Shown here in pieces: positions 12,870 to 24,423 of a stretch of DNA of 64,000 bases; the first letter of the stretch is position 1, and every line of letters begins with the position of its first letter. The stretch lies in assembly GCF_000143415.4 (NCBI RefSeq), contig NW_003314276.1, positions 521,630 to 585,629 of the forward strand, given 5' to 3'. A model generated the notes under the pieces. It had not been told where the DNA came from, searched no databases, and worked only from the letters and a program-made list of their open reading frames with translations. This DNA is from Selaginella moellendorffii (Eukaryota > Streptophyta > Lycopodiopsida > Selaginellales > Selaginellaceae). Both the position numbers and the translations under genes were made by a program.

Positions 12870-14637
12870 TGTAAGTGACTAATTTTTCCATTCTACTTGA
12901 GTCACTTAACCACACCTCCGACCAATTGGAGGAGTCTCACTCACAACCTCCATAAGTCCTATTTCAAACTTGGGTTTGCTAGCCCCGAGAATGGCATCCC
13001 CGCCACCCAACCTTTGCACTTGGTCCAAGTGCTCCACGTGACCGATCCCATGACTGACACTCCAAGGTACCCCCAACATATCAGCCCGTTACGCTAAAGC
13101 CATGCCCATTCACCTTGGTCACACTGGTGGTCTAACACCACCTCCATCACAGTCCCGTCCCTAAAAGACTGGGCCATCTGTTCATGAGTGATCATCCCAG
13201 ATCCACTCCTTAGCATCCTTAGGATGCCAACAGACATGGGGAATAGCCTTCCCCCAATGTCCCTTTTCTGGTCCCCACCAAGTCCCTTTACTGTCCATGG
13301 CCGTGTTCACCAACACTACCACTGGATCGAGGCCCGCAGGCCCGACCACTAAGTCCCACGGTCCTCTGGGACTTCCTCACCACACGACTGTGTCCTTGGT
13401 CACTACCCTAGAGGACTGCTCCTCTTCCTTTCCACAGTCTGGGCCTTTGGGACAACATTTCGGAACACCGTGGCCTTACGCGAGCCACCTGGGTACTCTC
13501 CCCACCTTTCGCCTTTAGGTGCTCTAGCCATGGGCTTAGAGCGAGGTTCCATTGAGCCACGCCTGGTATCTAAGTAGGTAGTGCCACCCACACTTGGACT
13601 GGAAGCACGGCCAGTTGATCTCCCGGGGGAACTAGAGCCGGCTCTTGAACACTTCACCAAGCTACCCCGCTTGTCGGTCCGTATTCACTTTAGTCTTGGA
13701 CTTCCCAGTGGTCAGTTCATCACCCAACACTGGGTCTGGCCTTCCTGGGCCAAACTGGCCTTTCCTGGCCAAACTGGCTCCACTGCAGTCCTCCCCCTTA
13801 CTATACTTTTGGAGCTCACCAAACCCCCCAGGGTCTGGGAGACGAACGCTTTGGGCTTTCACCCTCTCAGACTCGAATTCGGACTCGGACTCGGACTCGG
13901 ACTCGGACTCGGACTCGGACTCGGTCTCGGCCTCCGCCTCGGTCTCGGTCCCGGTCCCGGTCTTGGTCTCGGTCTCGGTCCCGGTCTCGGTCTTGGTCTC
14001 GGTCTCGGTCCCGGTCTCAGCCTCGACCTCGGACTCCATCTCGGGTCCTTCTCAGACTCCATCTCGGATTCCATCTCGGGTCCATCTCGGACTCCGTCTC
14101 GGTCCATCTCGGACTCCATCTCGGACTCCACTTCGGACTCCATCTCGGACTCCATCTCAGACTCCACCTCGGACTCCATCTTGGACTCCATCTCGGTCCA
14201 TCTCGGACTCCATCTCGGACTCTGTCTCGGTCCATCTCGGACTCCATCTCGGACTCCACCTCGGACTCCATCTCGGACTCCGTCTCGGTCCATCTCGGAC
14301 TCCATCTCGGGCTCCACTTCAGACTCCATCTTGGACTCCGTCTCAGTCCATCTCGGACTCCATCTCGGACTCCATCTCGGGTCCATCTCGGACTCCATCT
14401 CGGGTCTATCTCAGACTCCATCTCGGTCCTTTTTGGGTCCCTTTTTGGAGCCTCACTTATTGCTCGCTTCGTGCTTGTTCCTCGAGCACTTTGTTAGGAG
14501 TTCCACTCCTGCTCTCGACCTTCCAAGTCGGAGCTTTTAGTCCAAACGGGTCACGCTCGTTTGGTTTTTGCTTCAGCCACTACCACGTGGCACTCTTTCC
14601 AGCTCCACTTTGGGGCCTAGGGATTTTGTGTCTCACA
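12870..14637 (-). repeat. Solo LTR C1 of family C, inside insertion B
   Basis: 1,768-bp solo LTR starting TGTAAGTGACT and ending GTGTCTCACA, with a perfect CAAGG duplication on both sides (12,865-12,869 and 14,638-14,642). It is homologous to the interrupted LTR at 20,677-22,003 plus 29,568-29,698. Positions 13,866-14,440 are a long tract of CTCGGA/CTCGGT and TCCATCTCGGAC units. Because the tract lacks stops in several frames it produces long false reading frames rich in Ser-Asp, Gly-Leu or Glu-Ser. The solo state implies LTR-LTR recombination. Confidence 0.85.
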
Positions 14638-14698
14638 CAAGGATCCACGGTGACAGTATATCCAAATCTCATCCTATGATCACATGCGCTACAGAGGG

Positions 14699-16513
14699 TC
14701 AGGACTCAAACCCAACCTTTGTAGAATACGTTTGGATTCGACATTCCCGTGGGGAGTCAGGTGTAGTTTCTTATGTCTAGTCGACCTAGCTAACCCATGC
14801 TAATTATCTTATCTTTAGTGCATGTTTGGGTCCTAACATACGACATTGCTCAATTTTGCAAATAGATTCTTTAATTGAATTTTGCATAAGTACATAGAGT
14901 TTTACCTTGCAAAAATTCCTCCACTAGATCTCGCGTATTCACTAGGTTCTCCTTTAGTTCCCATGTTGCTTCACAGTGTAGAAATCCTTTCCACTTCACA
15001 TGGAACTCCCTCACCTTGCGTCTTTGTCACTTGCTTTTATGCACATTGAGGATGGCCTCAATTTTGTATTCCTCTTCCCCTTGGATAACCTCAAGTAAAG
15101 GTGTTACTTAAGTGGATCCTTAAGGTATGGCTTAAGTAAGTTCATATGGAACACAGGGTGCATTTTCCCCATCTCTCAAGGAAATCAAAGGTAATAAGCC
15201 ACCTTACCAATTCATGCCTCAATCTCGTAAGACCCCACAAACCTACTTAAGGAACTTAATATTAGTTTGTTTCTAGGAATATATGCATTTTTACCTTTGG
15301 GTCAGCTTTTGGTTAATCCCACTTGGTAGCTTTAGGTTCTTGGTTTTCAGACACACCTTCTCCCCAAGTTAGAACTCTACATTTTGGTGCTTTCGGTTTG
15401 CATACTTGGTTTGCCTTTGTTGAGCCCGTTCTAAGGAATCCCTCACTAGATTCCAAATGTTGAGTTCCAAATGTTGAATGCCTCCACTACAGGTAACTCT
15501 TCATAATACTCGGCTATGCCGAGTTCCACACCTTCAATAGCTCACCCATTGATGACTTCCCATGGACTCACCCAAACCCCTCACTTGAAGGGAGTCCCAT
15601 GATGAAGTACATCGTAAGATATTTCTACAGACGATCTGGAATTGAGATGCTTTGTAACAAGCCCCCACTAGCATTAGCCATAGCTTTGACCTGTTGACAT
15701 GTTGGATATGTCTTTGCATAGTCTTGGATGTCCTTAGCCATGTCTGGCTAGTGATACTTCCTCTTGAGTAAGCCCATTGTTTTGGGCACTCTGCCGTGTC
15801 CCGCAAAAGGTCTGTCATGACACTCTTCTAAGGCTACCTTCCTTAGTTCCCCTTTTGGAACATACACCCTCATTTGTTTATAATAGATGAGTCCATTGTG
15901 TTCTGCATAACTTGTTTTCTCTTCCATTGGCAGCTCACCTTTCTAGTGAGCTTTCTGTGCCTCTTGGTTCCTTAGCAACACTTCTTATGCTAGATCATCG
16001 TTCTCATACATTGTTTGCACATCATCCCAAAAGGTTACTATCGCGTTAGATATTGCCGACTTCAAGCTGGCCTTTCGACTTAGAACATCTGCCACGATGT
16101 TGCTCTTCCCAGGTTTATATAGAATCTCACAATCAAACTCGGCTAAAGCATTAGCCCACCGACCGTGTTTCCCTCTCAGGTTGGGGTATGACAAGAAGTG
16201 TTTCATTGCCACATTATTTGTGTAAACTTTGAAGTGTCCCCCAAGGTAGTGTCACCACTCCTTGAGTGCCTTGAGCACCGCAAACAATTCTTTCTCGTGT
16301 GCAGGCCACTTTCACTAAGCCTTATCTAACTTTTTCGAGAAGAATGCTACTGAATGGTTGTCTTGCTTCAAAACTACACCCAACGCAAAGTCTGAAGCAT
16401 CTGTTTCTAACTCAAAGTCTTTATTAAAGTTTGGTAATGCCAACACGGGAGCCTTCCTCAACTTCCCTTTGAGGTGGACAAATGTTGCCTCGCATTCCGC
16501 TGTCCATACCATC
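14699..16513 (-). pseudogene. Element A pol fragment: RNase H, integrase, chromodomain
   Basis: Decayed 3' half of pol, homologous to A' 23,410-25,650. The clearest parts are RNase H (16,315-16,530 and 15,985-16,212, with ETDASDFAL and a FFSKKLD block), the integrase zinc-finger region (about 15,640-15,830), and the C-terminal integrase/chromodomain region (about 14,930-15,480). About 430 bp of the integrase core is missing near 15,570. An intron-like stretch at 15,243-15,294 (52 nt, GT..AG on the minus strand) is at the same position and of the same length as in A'. Many stops and indels are present. Confidence 0.75.
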
Positions 16514-17618
16514 TTGCTTAATACCAGCATGTATTACCCTTCCCCTCATTAGCACTTATCCAATATTCGTCAAGGGTTGGACACCGAAGGCTCACCTTGC
16601 CTTGTCCATCCTCTAAGGAGTATAGTGTTTCTGATATAGAGATTCATTTGACCGGTTCTCTACCTTTTATTGGTTTAGCTCTCGCAATACCCATTAGAGA
16701 CACCTTCTCTAGCTCAATCCCACTACTCATTCTCGAGTAGTCTCAACTTCTATTGACATAACCAGTTCACCTTAGAACTTTTAATTTTGACTTCTCGAAG
16801 TCAATTTTTTTTGGTGTCTCCGACACCTTTCATTGCATATATTGTGCAACTTCACTTCCCCATCCTAGGAAGTTCTCCATTTGAGAGCACTATCATCCTC
16901 CTTTCTATTTTGTGCTACCTTTGGCACCAAGTTCCAACTATTGTAAGTTGTGCTAAAGCTATCCATAGCCCTATCATTTAGCTACTTTGCCGCTCCCTCT
17001 CTTGAAGCTTTCACATTTGCCAACTTGGAGCATTTGGGAATCCATCCTTGGAAGCACACTTCCTTTCTCACAATCCGTTAGCATCCAATACATTAGTGTT
17101 CCATGCCTAACTTTGCCATTTGGATTCCTTCCAATGAATTCCATGGCCCACACTTGGCCACTAGTCCTTTGCTTTTATCTATTGATTGTTGCACTGAGCA
17201 ATATAGGATCACGACCTCTATTTTCGAGGTATCCTTTTGGTTCCATAGCAAAGGTTCTACTTTGCTAAGTCTAGAGGGTGCTCACCCCCAGTAGGTCTTT
17301 TTAGCATTTTCTGCTACAATCTCCATCCACGGCCCAACTTTGCGACCCTCCTATGGGTCTCTCCTAGAGACTACTTTCTTGGACTTATTATACCATCGTA
17401 TTGGCACAACTAATTTCCCTTTAGGTGTCCTTCCCACTTAATCACCTTGACCAAGCCACACCATTATCAATAGTTCAAATCAACACTTTGAACTAGGAAT
17501 CATATTCCTTAACCCAAACAAAGACCTTATTCTTGTTTAGCCACAAGATCACCTAGTGATTTCATCTCGACCTCTTAATAGGTCTTTCAGACCCTTTTAA
17601 ATTGTTGGCTATGACCCC

Positions 17619-17652
17619 GGGGGCATCCCCCACACTTGGTAGTGTGCCCAAG
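17619..17652 (-). other. Two-hairpin module, element C copy 1
   Basis: GGGGG-CAT-CCCCC (17,619-17,631) is followed by CTTGG, the 8-nt loop, CCAAG (17,635-17,652). Compared with family A (CTTAG/CTAAG) both sides of the stem have changed together, which keeps pairing. Copy 2 at 18,013-18,030 has CTTAG/CCAAG, which on the minus strand gives a G-U pair. Confidence 0.6.
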
Positions 17653-17679
17653 CCAACCCTTCCAACCAAAGATCTATAG

Positions 17680-17874
17680 TGTAAACTCCTGAGTTTGGAC
17701 TTCCCGGGAGGTCACCCAGCCCAGTACTATTCAAACCCAAGGACGCTTAACCCCAAATATCCCAAGACCCTTAACCGATTGGAAAAGGGGGTGCACTCTT
17801 GTTCATGGGCCCTTTCCCTCTATATTTGAACCCCTATGGATCGTCTCTCGAGTCGTTCCCTTTGGTTGCTTACA
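17680..17874 (-). repeat. Solo TRIM LTR
   Basis: 195-bp solo LTR (TGTAAACTCCTGAG ... TTGCTTACA) with a perfect TATAG duplication at 17,675-17,679 and 17,875-17,879. It belongs to the same family as the 5.8-6.7 kb cluster and is inserted in the internal region of element C. Confidence 0.9.
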
Positions 17875-20661
17875 TATAGCAACTGAGATTAGGTGTCCCC
17901 ATCTCATTCCCCACGTCATTGGTGCCCTTTGCACCAAAGTATTCAAGTTAGATATGCCGAGCTTTCACTCTAAGCAATCTAACCATGCATCATGACTCTA
18001 GAGCATCCCCAACTTAGTGGTGTGCCCAAGCCAGTCTCCTCACTAAGAGTCCATGACCACCAAAATATGAGTATCCTCATACTCCAAACCATCACCACGC
18101 CTTAGTGGTTTGGGACTCGAACCCAAGCACTAGAGGGTCCGGACTCGAACCCAACCTTCATATATGCATCTATGAATAGCATCACCCTAGATGCCTGGCA
18201 TGACTCCCCACGCCGGTGCACCAATTTATACCTAAAGCGCGTTACAGATCATAGCTTAGGAACCTAATCCCTCCAAATTGCCAAGTCCTCTCACTTGACA
18301 AGTCTATGATCATGCATGGACTCCTCCATGCTTTGCCCCATGGGCCACCCTTTTTGAAATTAGCACCTTTAACTAGGGGATTTATTCCCCTGACTTGCCA
18401 CTCTCACTTAGCAAGTCATCTGACCAATGTAATATGGTTTCATGCATAAGTGTGAAAGTCCTTGGCCATCAACTTTCGTTCAAAGTCATCTCTTTGAACA
18501 CTCGGGAATTACTTCCCCAACCTTGATAGCATTGTCTTATGGCAAGCTTCAAGACCACGCTTTTGCTGTGCCATTCTGATTTTGCACGTTTTATGAAACA
18601 TTCACACTTGGCTTTCTAGGTACTACGCTACCTAGAATTATCTTTGGGAACCTTGAATGAACTCTGTCCCTTAGCTTGCCAAAGCTTGTCCTTTCGCAAA
18701 TCTTCTAATTGCCATATGGTCTAACATGGACAATTCCATGCCTTAGACTCTCCATAGCACTACGGTTGTTAGTAACAATATGCTTGAGCGCCCACTTGAT
18801 TCTCCACTCCCAATTGGCATATGCTCTTCGATTCCTATGGTTTGGTTCTATCCTCTTATTATTTGCTTTTGGCCTCACACATTTCCTTTGGTTATTTGCC
18901 TCCAGACTAGGAAGATAGCTTTGCACTGTCTACCATGCTTTAGCAAATATTCTTAGGAATGAACCTACCCGATAGCCTAGGGAGTGGTTCCTCAATTCGG
19001 GTATGTTCACCTTATAATCCTATACATTGGGATTAACATTGCTACATATAAGCCTTTATATGCCCATCACTAGCCTTGCCAAAATCCCATTTTTGGCTTT
19101 GTCCAATTCGGGTAAATGGGTTTCTCCCATCTTTGCAACTTTGGATGTTTGGATAACACCTTCTATCCATTATTCGCTAAGGACTTAGTCTTTTGGGCCT
19201 TATTTATTGCCCTCGCGACATCAAACACCATCTCCTGGTGTTCTAGAGTGTTTGGGTGTCCTAATGATGGCCTCTTTGACAATGAACATTCCCTTTTATG
19301 ACATTGACTTACTATATCGGCACATAAGCAATTTATCTCCCTATAAGGGTATATTTAACTTCCTTATGCTATTAAAAACTCTTGTGTAGCTACTTACTAC
19401 CAATTTAACTGATTATTTTGCACCTTTTGCTTAGTTGCCTCATAGTTGTCAAGCTCACAACTCATTGCTAGTGCTTCCACACCTCCATCATTATCTGGGT
19501 GACCACACTCGAACTGCATGCCTTCTAACTTAAGCTATACCATTCCCATTTCCATTAGGATTCCTTTGGGAAGGGGTTCTTGTGAACCCGCTAATTTGAC
19601 CTCAAGGCATCACACCTTGATATATTCGGTGTTTCCACACCATTAGCTCCACGAGCCTACCTTTATGACACTTCTTATTTGTGTTTAAGTCTTTGCCAAG
19701 ACTAATATTGCCAACTATCCGTTAGCACTACACTATATAGTTTAGACATAATTTTGTGTTAAAGTTGCTTTCTTTTGGGAACCTTTTTCCCATAACTTTA
19801 GTATGGCACATTTTAGCATCAATGAGATACCCATTGTTCTCACACTTAGATCTTATGATCTTCCCCATCCTTCATGGGGCACAATGGACCTTAGTCCAAA
19901 TGCTTTTTACTAATCCTTTAGGACCATTCCTTCACTGTACTTAGTCATCTAACATTTTTGGACTTTGCCAATCCAATGACCCGTAAGGTCCTATTTTGAG
20001 GTGTCAGCTTGCTAGAATACCACTTTGTGTATTCATGTCTTACTCATAAGGACCATCTTTGCAAGTGTCACTCCAACACTTGATTATTTTCCGTTCCTTG
20101 TGGGCTACCTTTACCCCTTAGGGCTATCCGTCCATATGATGAGAATACCAACTCATCCTCTAAGCACTCCTCCAACTCTTTGGGTTTGTTCCAGCATTTA
20201 TAAAAGGTAGCCCCCACTACCATTTCAAGGACTTATGTCCTCATCCATATTTGACCTCCCATATTCATCAATTGTGGTCTCAAATTCATGAGCACCAGCC
20301 TCAACTATATGAGGGTAGTCTCGTGACTCCTTTATCGTTTTAGAGTCTCTATCTTCCCCATGATCCCAACCATAGTTGTTTACCACAACTACATTAGCCA
20401 ATTTGTTGAATCAAATGCTCATCTGGATCACATTCTCAAGTCCCTAAGGAAAACCTTATACTGTTCCCAAGATCCCAAAGTCATTCCATTTTAGCCCTTT
20501 TCTATCCACCACCTCATCTACAAGTTCATACCTGAACTGTAGTGGAGAGCCATGTCTTCCCGACTTGCTACTCCTCAAGGATAGGCCCACTTCTAAGACC
20601 TTTCGATGCCAACACTAGTAGTGATATACTTCAGCACCAATAAAAGTCGGACTAAGGAACC

Positions 20662-20673
20662 GCTCTAATACCA
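20662..20673 (-). other. Primer-binding site of element C
   Basis: The plus strand reads GCTCTAATACCA, three bases before the LTR start at 20,677. Its complement TGGTATTAGAGC differs by one base from the initiator tRNA-Met site TGGTATCAGAGC. Confidence 0.7.
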
Positions 20674-20676
20674 AGT

Positions 20677-22003
20677 TGTAAGCGACTATATTTTTCCATT
20701 TTACTTTAATCACTTAACCACACCTTCGACCACTTGGAAGAGTCTCACTCACAACCTCCATAATCCCTATTCCGAACTTGGGCGTGTTAGCCCCGAGAAT
20801 GGCATCCCCGCCACTCAACATTTGCACTTGGCCCAAGTGTTCCACATGTTCTATCCCATGCCTGACACCCAAAGGTACCACTGACATATCCGCCCATTAC
20901 GCTAAGGCCATGCTCATTCACCTTTGCTACACTGATGGTCTAATACCACTTGCATCACAATCCCGTCCAAAATTGGGCTATCCATCCACAAGTGGTCATC
21001 CCAGATCCACTCCTTAGCATCCTAAGGATGCCCATAGACATGGGGAATAGCTTTCCCCAATGTCCTTTTTCCAATCCCCACCAAGTCCCTTTCTATCCAT
21101 GGCTCCTTTTCCATTCTACAGTTTGGGACAACATTTTGGAACACTGTGGTCTTACGCAAGCCTCGTGGGTACTCTCCCCGCTTTCCACCTTTGGGTGCTC
21201 TAGCCATAGGCTTAGAGCGAGGTTCTATTGAGCCACGCTAGGTATCCAAGTAGGTAGTGCCACCCACACTTGGATTGGGAGCATCGACCATTCGATCTCC
21301 CGGGGGAACTAGAGCCAGCTCTTGAACACTTCACCAAGCTACCCCGCTTGTCGGTCTCTATTCACTCTAGCCTTGGACTTCCCAGTGGTTATCCCATCAC
21401 CCAACACTTGGGTATAGCCTTCTTGGGCCAAACTAGCCTTTCCTGGCCAAACTGGCTCCACTGGAGTCCTCCCCCTACTATACTTTTGGAGCTCACCAAA
21501 CCCCCCATAGTCTGGGAGACGAATGCTTTGGGCTTTCACCCTCTTAGACTCGAACTCGGACTCAGACTAGGACTTAGACTTGGACTCAGACTCGGACTTG
21601 GACTCGGGCTTGGGCTCGATCTCAGCCTCGGCCTCGGTCTCGGTCTCAGTCTCGGTCTCGGTCTCGGTCTCTTTCCCAGTCTCGGTCTTGGTCTTGACTT
21701 TGGACTCCGTCTTGGGTCCTTCTCAGACTCCATCTCAGATTCCATCTTGGGTCCATCTCAGACTCCATCTCAGGTCGATCTTGGACTCCATCTCAGACTC
21801 CATCTCGGGTCCATCTCAGACTCCATCTCGGGTCCATCTCAGACTCCATCACGGGTCCATCTCGGACTCCATCTCGGGTCCATCTTGGATCCATCTCGGA
21901 CTCCATCTCAGGTCCATCTCGAGTCCTCTTGTGTCCCTTTTTCTAGAGACTCTTTTAATGCTTACTTCATGCTCGTTCCATGAGCACTCCGTTAGGAGTT
22001 CCA
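20677..22003 (-). repeat. Element C 5' LTR, left portion
   Basis: The LTR is homologous to solo LTR C1 and is interrupted at 22,004 by element A'. It continues at 29,568-29,698. Its hexamer tract (21,540-21,930) is shorter than in C1, which accounts for much of the length difference (about 1.46 kb against 1.77 kb). Confidence 0.8.
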
Positions 22004-23167
22004 TGTAAGCCACAAATTTTTCCTTTCCAATTTGCCAGCTTACCTCATCTATTCGACCAACTCTGCCTTGGCTTGTGCTAAGTTCCCTCGCCAAGGTTCC
22101 CGCCTATGGTACCAGCTCCTACTTGGTCCTACTTGGTTTCAGCTACTTACTGCACGAGCAACGGAGTGTTAGCCATCTATCTACGGATTCCCAAATCTCT
22201 CCCAATCCCCCTCCCCGGGTTAGACTGGACTTAAGGTTCAGCTACACTCCCCGCAGGCACAAACAGCCAAGCATACCAAGCCTCCAGATTCCTAACACCC
22301 CTTGGTACCACAAGACTTGATCATGGGACCCTCTAAATCCCAAGTCTTGGGTGCAGCACTTGCTTCGGGACGTCGGGGCGAAACACCGTGGCCTAACGGC
22401 CCGGTATGGGTACCTCTACCCCCCCAGTTCCATCCCGAAGGGAAGGCCCAAGCCCCTAGGAAGGGCGAGGACCAATGAGCCACAAAGTACTCAAGTGGGG
22501 CACCACTCCACCTGAGCCGGGAGCACCGCAGTCGGTTTCCCTTTCGAGAGTGGGAGCTGCTCTTGAGCACTTCCCTGGGTGGCCCCTCTAGCACCACTCA
22601 GGCCCATGCTCACTCCCACCCAAGGCCCCTCGGCCCCAGTCTCAACCTCAAGTCAGTTTGGAAGCACCACTGGAGAGTTCCTTTAAGACTGGTTCCTGGA
22701 CCTCACTATCCCTACTATACTTTTGGAACCCCCTGCAGCCCGCCCCCCCCCCCCTGGGAGACGCACGCTTTGGGCTTTCACCCCTTGACCCGTATTAGTA
22801 TTTGGACTTAGTCTCTGGCTCGATCTCGGACCCGATTTCAGATCCGACTTCGGATTCGGGCTCGAACTCGATCTCGGACTCGATCTCGGACCCGATCTCG
22901 GACCCGACCTCGGACTCGACCTCGGACTCGGTCTCGGACCCGATTTCAGATCTCGGACTCCGTCTCGAACTCGGTCTCGAACTCGGACTCGAACTCGGTC
23001 CCCGAGTCGGTCTCGAACTCGATTCCGGACTCTATCTCGAACTCGGTCCTAGAGTCGGTCTTGGACTCGATCCTCGACTTGGTCGCATCCGATGAACTCT
23101 TTGTCATTTCGGTCAAGCTTTTGGGGATCCTTTAGCCTACGACATCTCGGGGAGTTGGTTCCTTACA
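22004..23167 (-). repeat. Element A' 3' LTR
   Basis: 1,164 bp, starting TGTAAGCCACAAATTTTTCC and ending GGTTCCTTACA. It differs from the 5' LTR mainly by C/T and G/A transitions. The hexamer tract is at 22,800-23,085. On the minus strand a purine-rich GGGTGGTGGAGT precedes the LTR and is a candidate polypurine tract. Confidence 0.9.
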
Positions 23168-23246
23168 ACTCCACCACCCATAGAAGAAGTTCGATGCCCA
23201 CATCAAACGTCTCATTTTTATCCTACGACTTGTTGACCATGTCTCC

Positions 23247-23279
23247 GGGGGCATCCCCCCACTTAGCGGTGTGCCTAAG
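23247..23279 (-). other. Two-hairpin module, element A'
   Basis: GGGGG-CAT-CCCCC (23,247-23,259), then CTTAG, 8-nt loop, CTAAG (23,262-23,279), about 80 bp inside the 3' LTR. Both stems are intact. Confidence 0.6.
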
Positions 23280-23393
23280 TTAGCCTCCCCGGCCAAGAGC
23301 CCATGACAACGGAATATAGGTGTCCCTATACCCCTAACCTCACCACGCCCTAGTACGGGGTCGGGACTTGAACCCAGCCTTGCTTTACTAGGG

Positions 23394-23414
23394 GGTTGGG
23401 ACTCGAACCCAACC
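23394..23414 (-). other. tRNA T-arm-like hairpin with B-box motif
   Basis: On the minus strand GGTTGGG pairs perfectly with CCCAACC around the 7-nt loop TTCGAGT, the shape of a tRNA T arm. It includes GGTTCGAGTCC with one offset G, close to the Pol III B box. A second, weaker copy lies at about 23,360-23,378. Related copies are in element A (about 14,697-14,717) and element C (about 18,110-18,165). No full tRNA is present. Confidence 0.4.
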
Positions 23415-23953
23415 TCCATAGAATACGTCTACGGATTCGACATCCCCGTGGGGAGTCGGGCGTAGTGCCCTACGCCTGGTCGACCTATCCAACCCATGCT
23501 AATTAGCTTACCTTCGGCGTGCCTTCGGGTCCCAAAATATGCCACTTGCTCAACTTTGCAAATTGATATTTTTAATTGAATTTTGCATAAGTACATAGAG
23601 TTCTGCCTTGCAGAAATTCCTCCACTAGATCTTGCGTGTTCGCTAGGTTCTCCTCCAGTTCCCATGTTGCTTCGCAGTGTGGAAATCCTTTCCACTTCAC
23701 ATGGAACTCTCTCACCTCGCGTCCTTGTCGCTTGCTCTTGCGCGCATTGAGGATGGCCTCGACTTCGTATTCCTCTTCCCCTTGGATAACCTCAGGTAAA
23801 GGTCTCACTTGGTCTTTGCGAAGTGGATCCTCAAAGTACGGCTTGAGTAAGTTCACGTGGAACACTAGGTGCATCTTCCCCATCTCTCGAGGAAGTCGGA
23901 GTCGGTAAGCCACTTTACCGATTCGTGCCTCAATCTCGTAAGGCCCCGCGAAC

Positions 23954-24005
23954 CTACTTAAGGAACTCAAGATCAATTCATTTACAGGAATACATGCATC
24001 TTTAC
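23954..24005 (-). other. Intron-like segment in A' pol, before the chromodomain
   Basis: 52 nt from GTAAAG to TTAAGTAG on the minus strand. Removing it joins the frame ...ISRKLTQ to RFAGPYEIEARIG. Element A carries a 52-nt counterpart at 15,243-15,294 with both splice dinucleotides intact, so it predates the split of the two copies. Confidence 0.7.
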
Positions 24006-24423
24006 CTTTGGGTCAACTTTCGGCTGATCCCACTTGGTAGTTTGAGGTTCTTGGTGTTCAGCCACACCTTCTCCCCAACTTGGAACTCTACATCCCGACG
24101 CTTCTGGTTCGCGTATTTGGTTTGCTTTTGTTGAGCCCGTTCCAAGGAATCCCTCACTAGATTCCAAATGCTGAGTCTTTCCGCCGTGAATGCCTCCACG
24201 GCGGGCAACTCTCCATGATACTCGGCCATGCCGAGTTCCACAGGACCTTCAATAGCTCGCCCATTGATGACTTCCCATGGACTCACCCCGATACTCGAAT
24301 GTGGTGAGTTGTTATAACGCATTTCTGCAAGTCCCAAATGACTTACCCAATCGGTCTAGTCTCCCGAGACATAGCATCGCAAATAATCCTCCAGCTGCCT
24401 ATTCACCCTTTCCGTTTGTCCGT

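Larger units (their letters stand above)
11434..14693. mobile_element. Insertion B: composite LTR-type insertion in element A
   Basis: The segment begins TGTCCCGAATG, ends GCGCTACA, and is flanked by GAGGG on both sides (11,429-11,433 and 14,694-14,698). Removing it leaves A sequence that matches uninterrupted A' near 23,390. The left 1,139 bp (11,434-12,572) looks like an LTR ending GTGCGTTACA, followed by TTCGTATCAGAGAC, which resembles a primer-binding site. At 12,746-12,757 there is an opposed site-like string (CCGATACCAAC) next to TGTAGCGCACC (12,759). The two LTR-like ends therefore face each other. It is probably a rearranged or chimeric element. It contains solo LTR C1. Confidence 0.6.

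Noticed and set aside
13581-14679. Overlapping long ORFs rich in Ser-Asp, Gly-Leu and Pro-Ser-Arg
   Set aside because: They come from a stop-free hexamer tract inside a solo LTR. The same openness appears in several frames and both strands, and in every LTR copy.
22802-23095. ORFs of about 97 codons with SDSISDPISD-type sequence (also at 29,197 and 10,964)
   Set aside because: These are the same LTR hexamer tract in family A, not genes.
23360-23414. tRNA gene candidate
   Set aside because: Only T-arm-like hairpins are present, with no D arm, anticodon arm or acceptor stem. Kept only as a motif.
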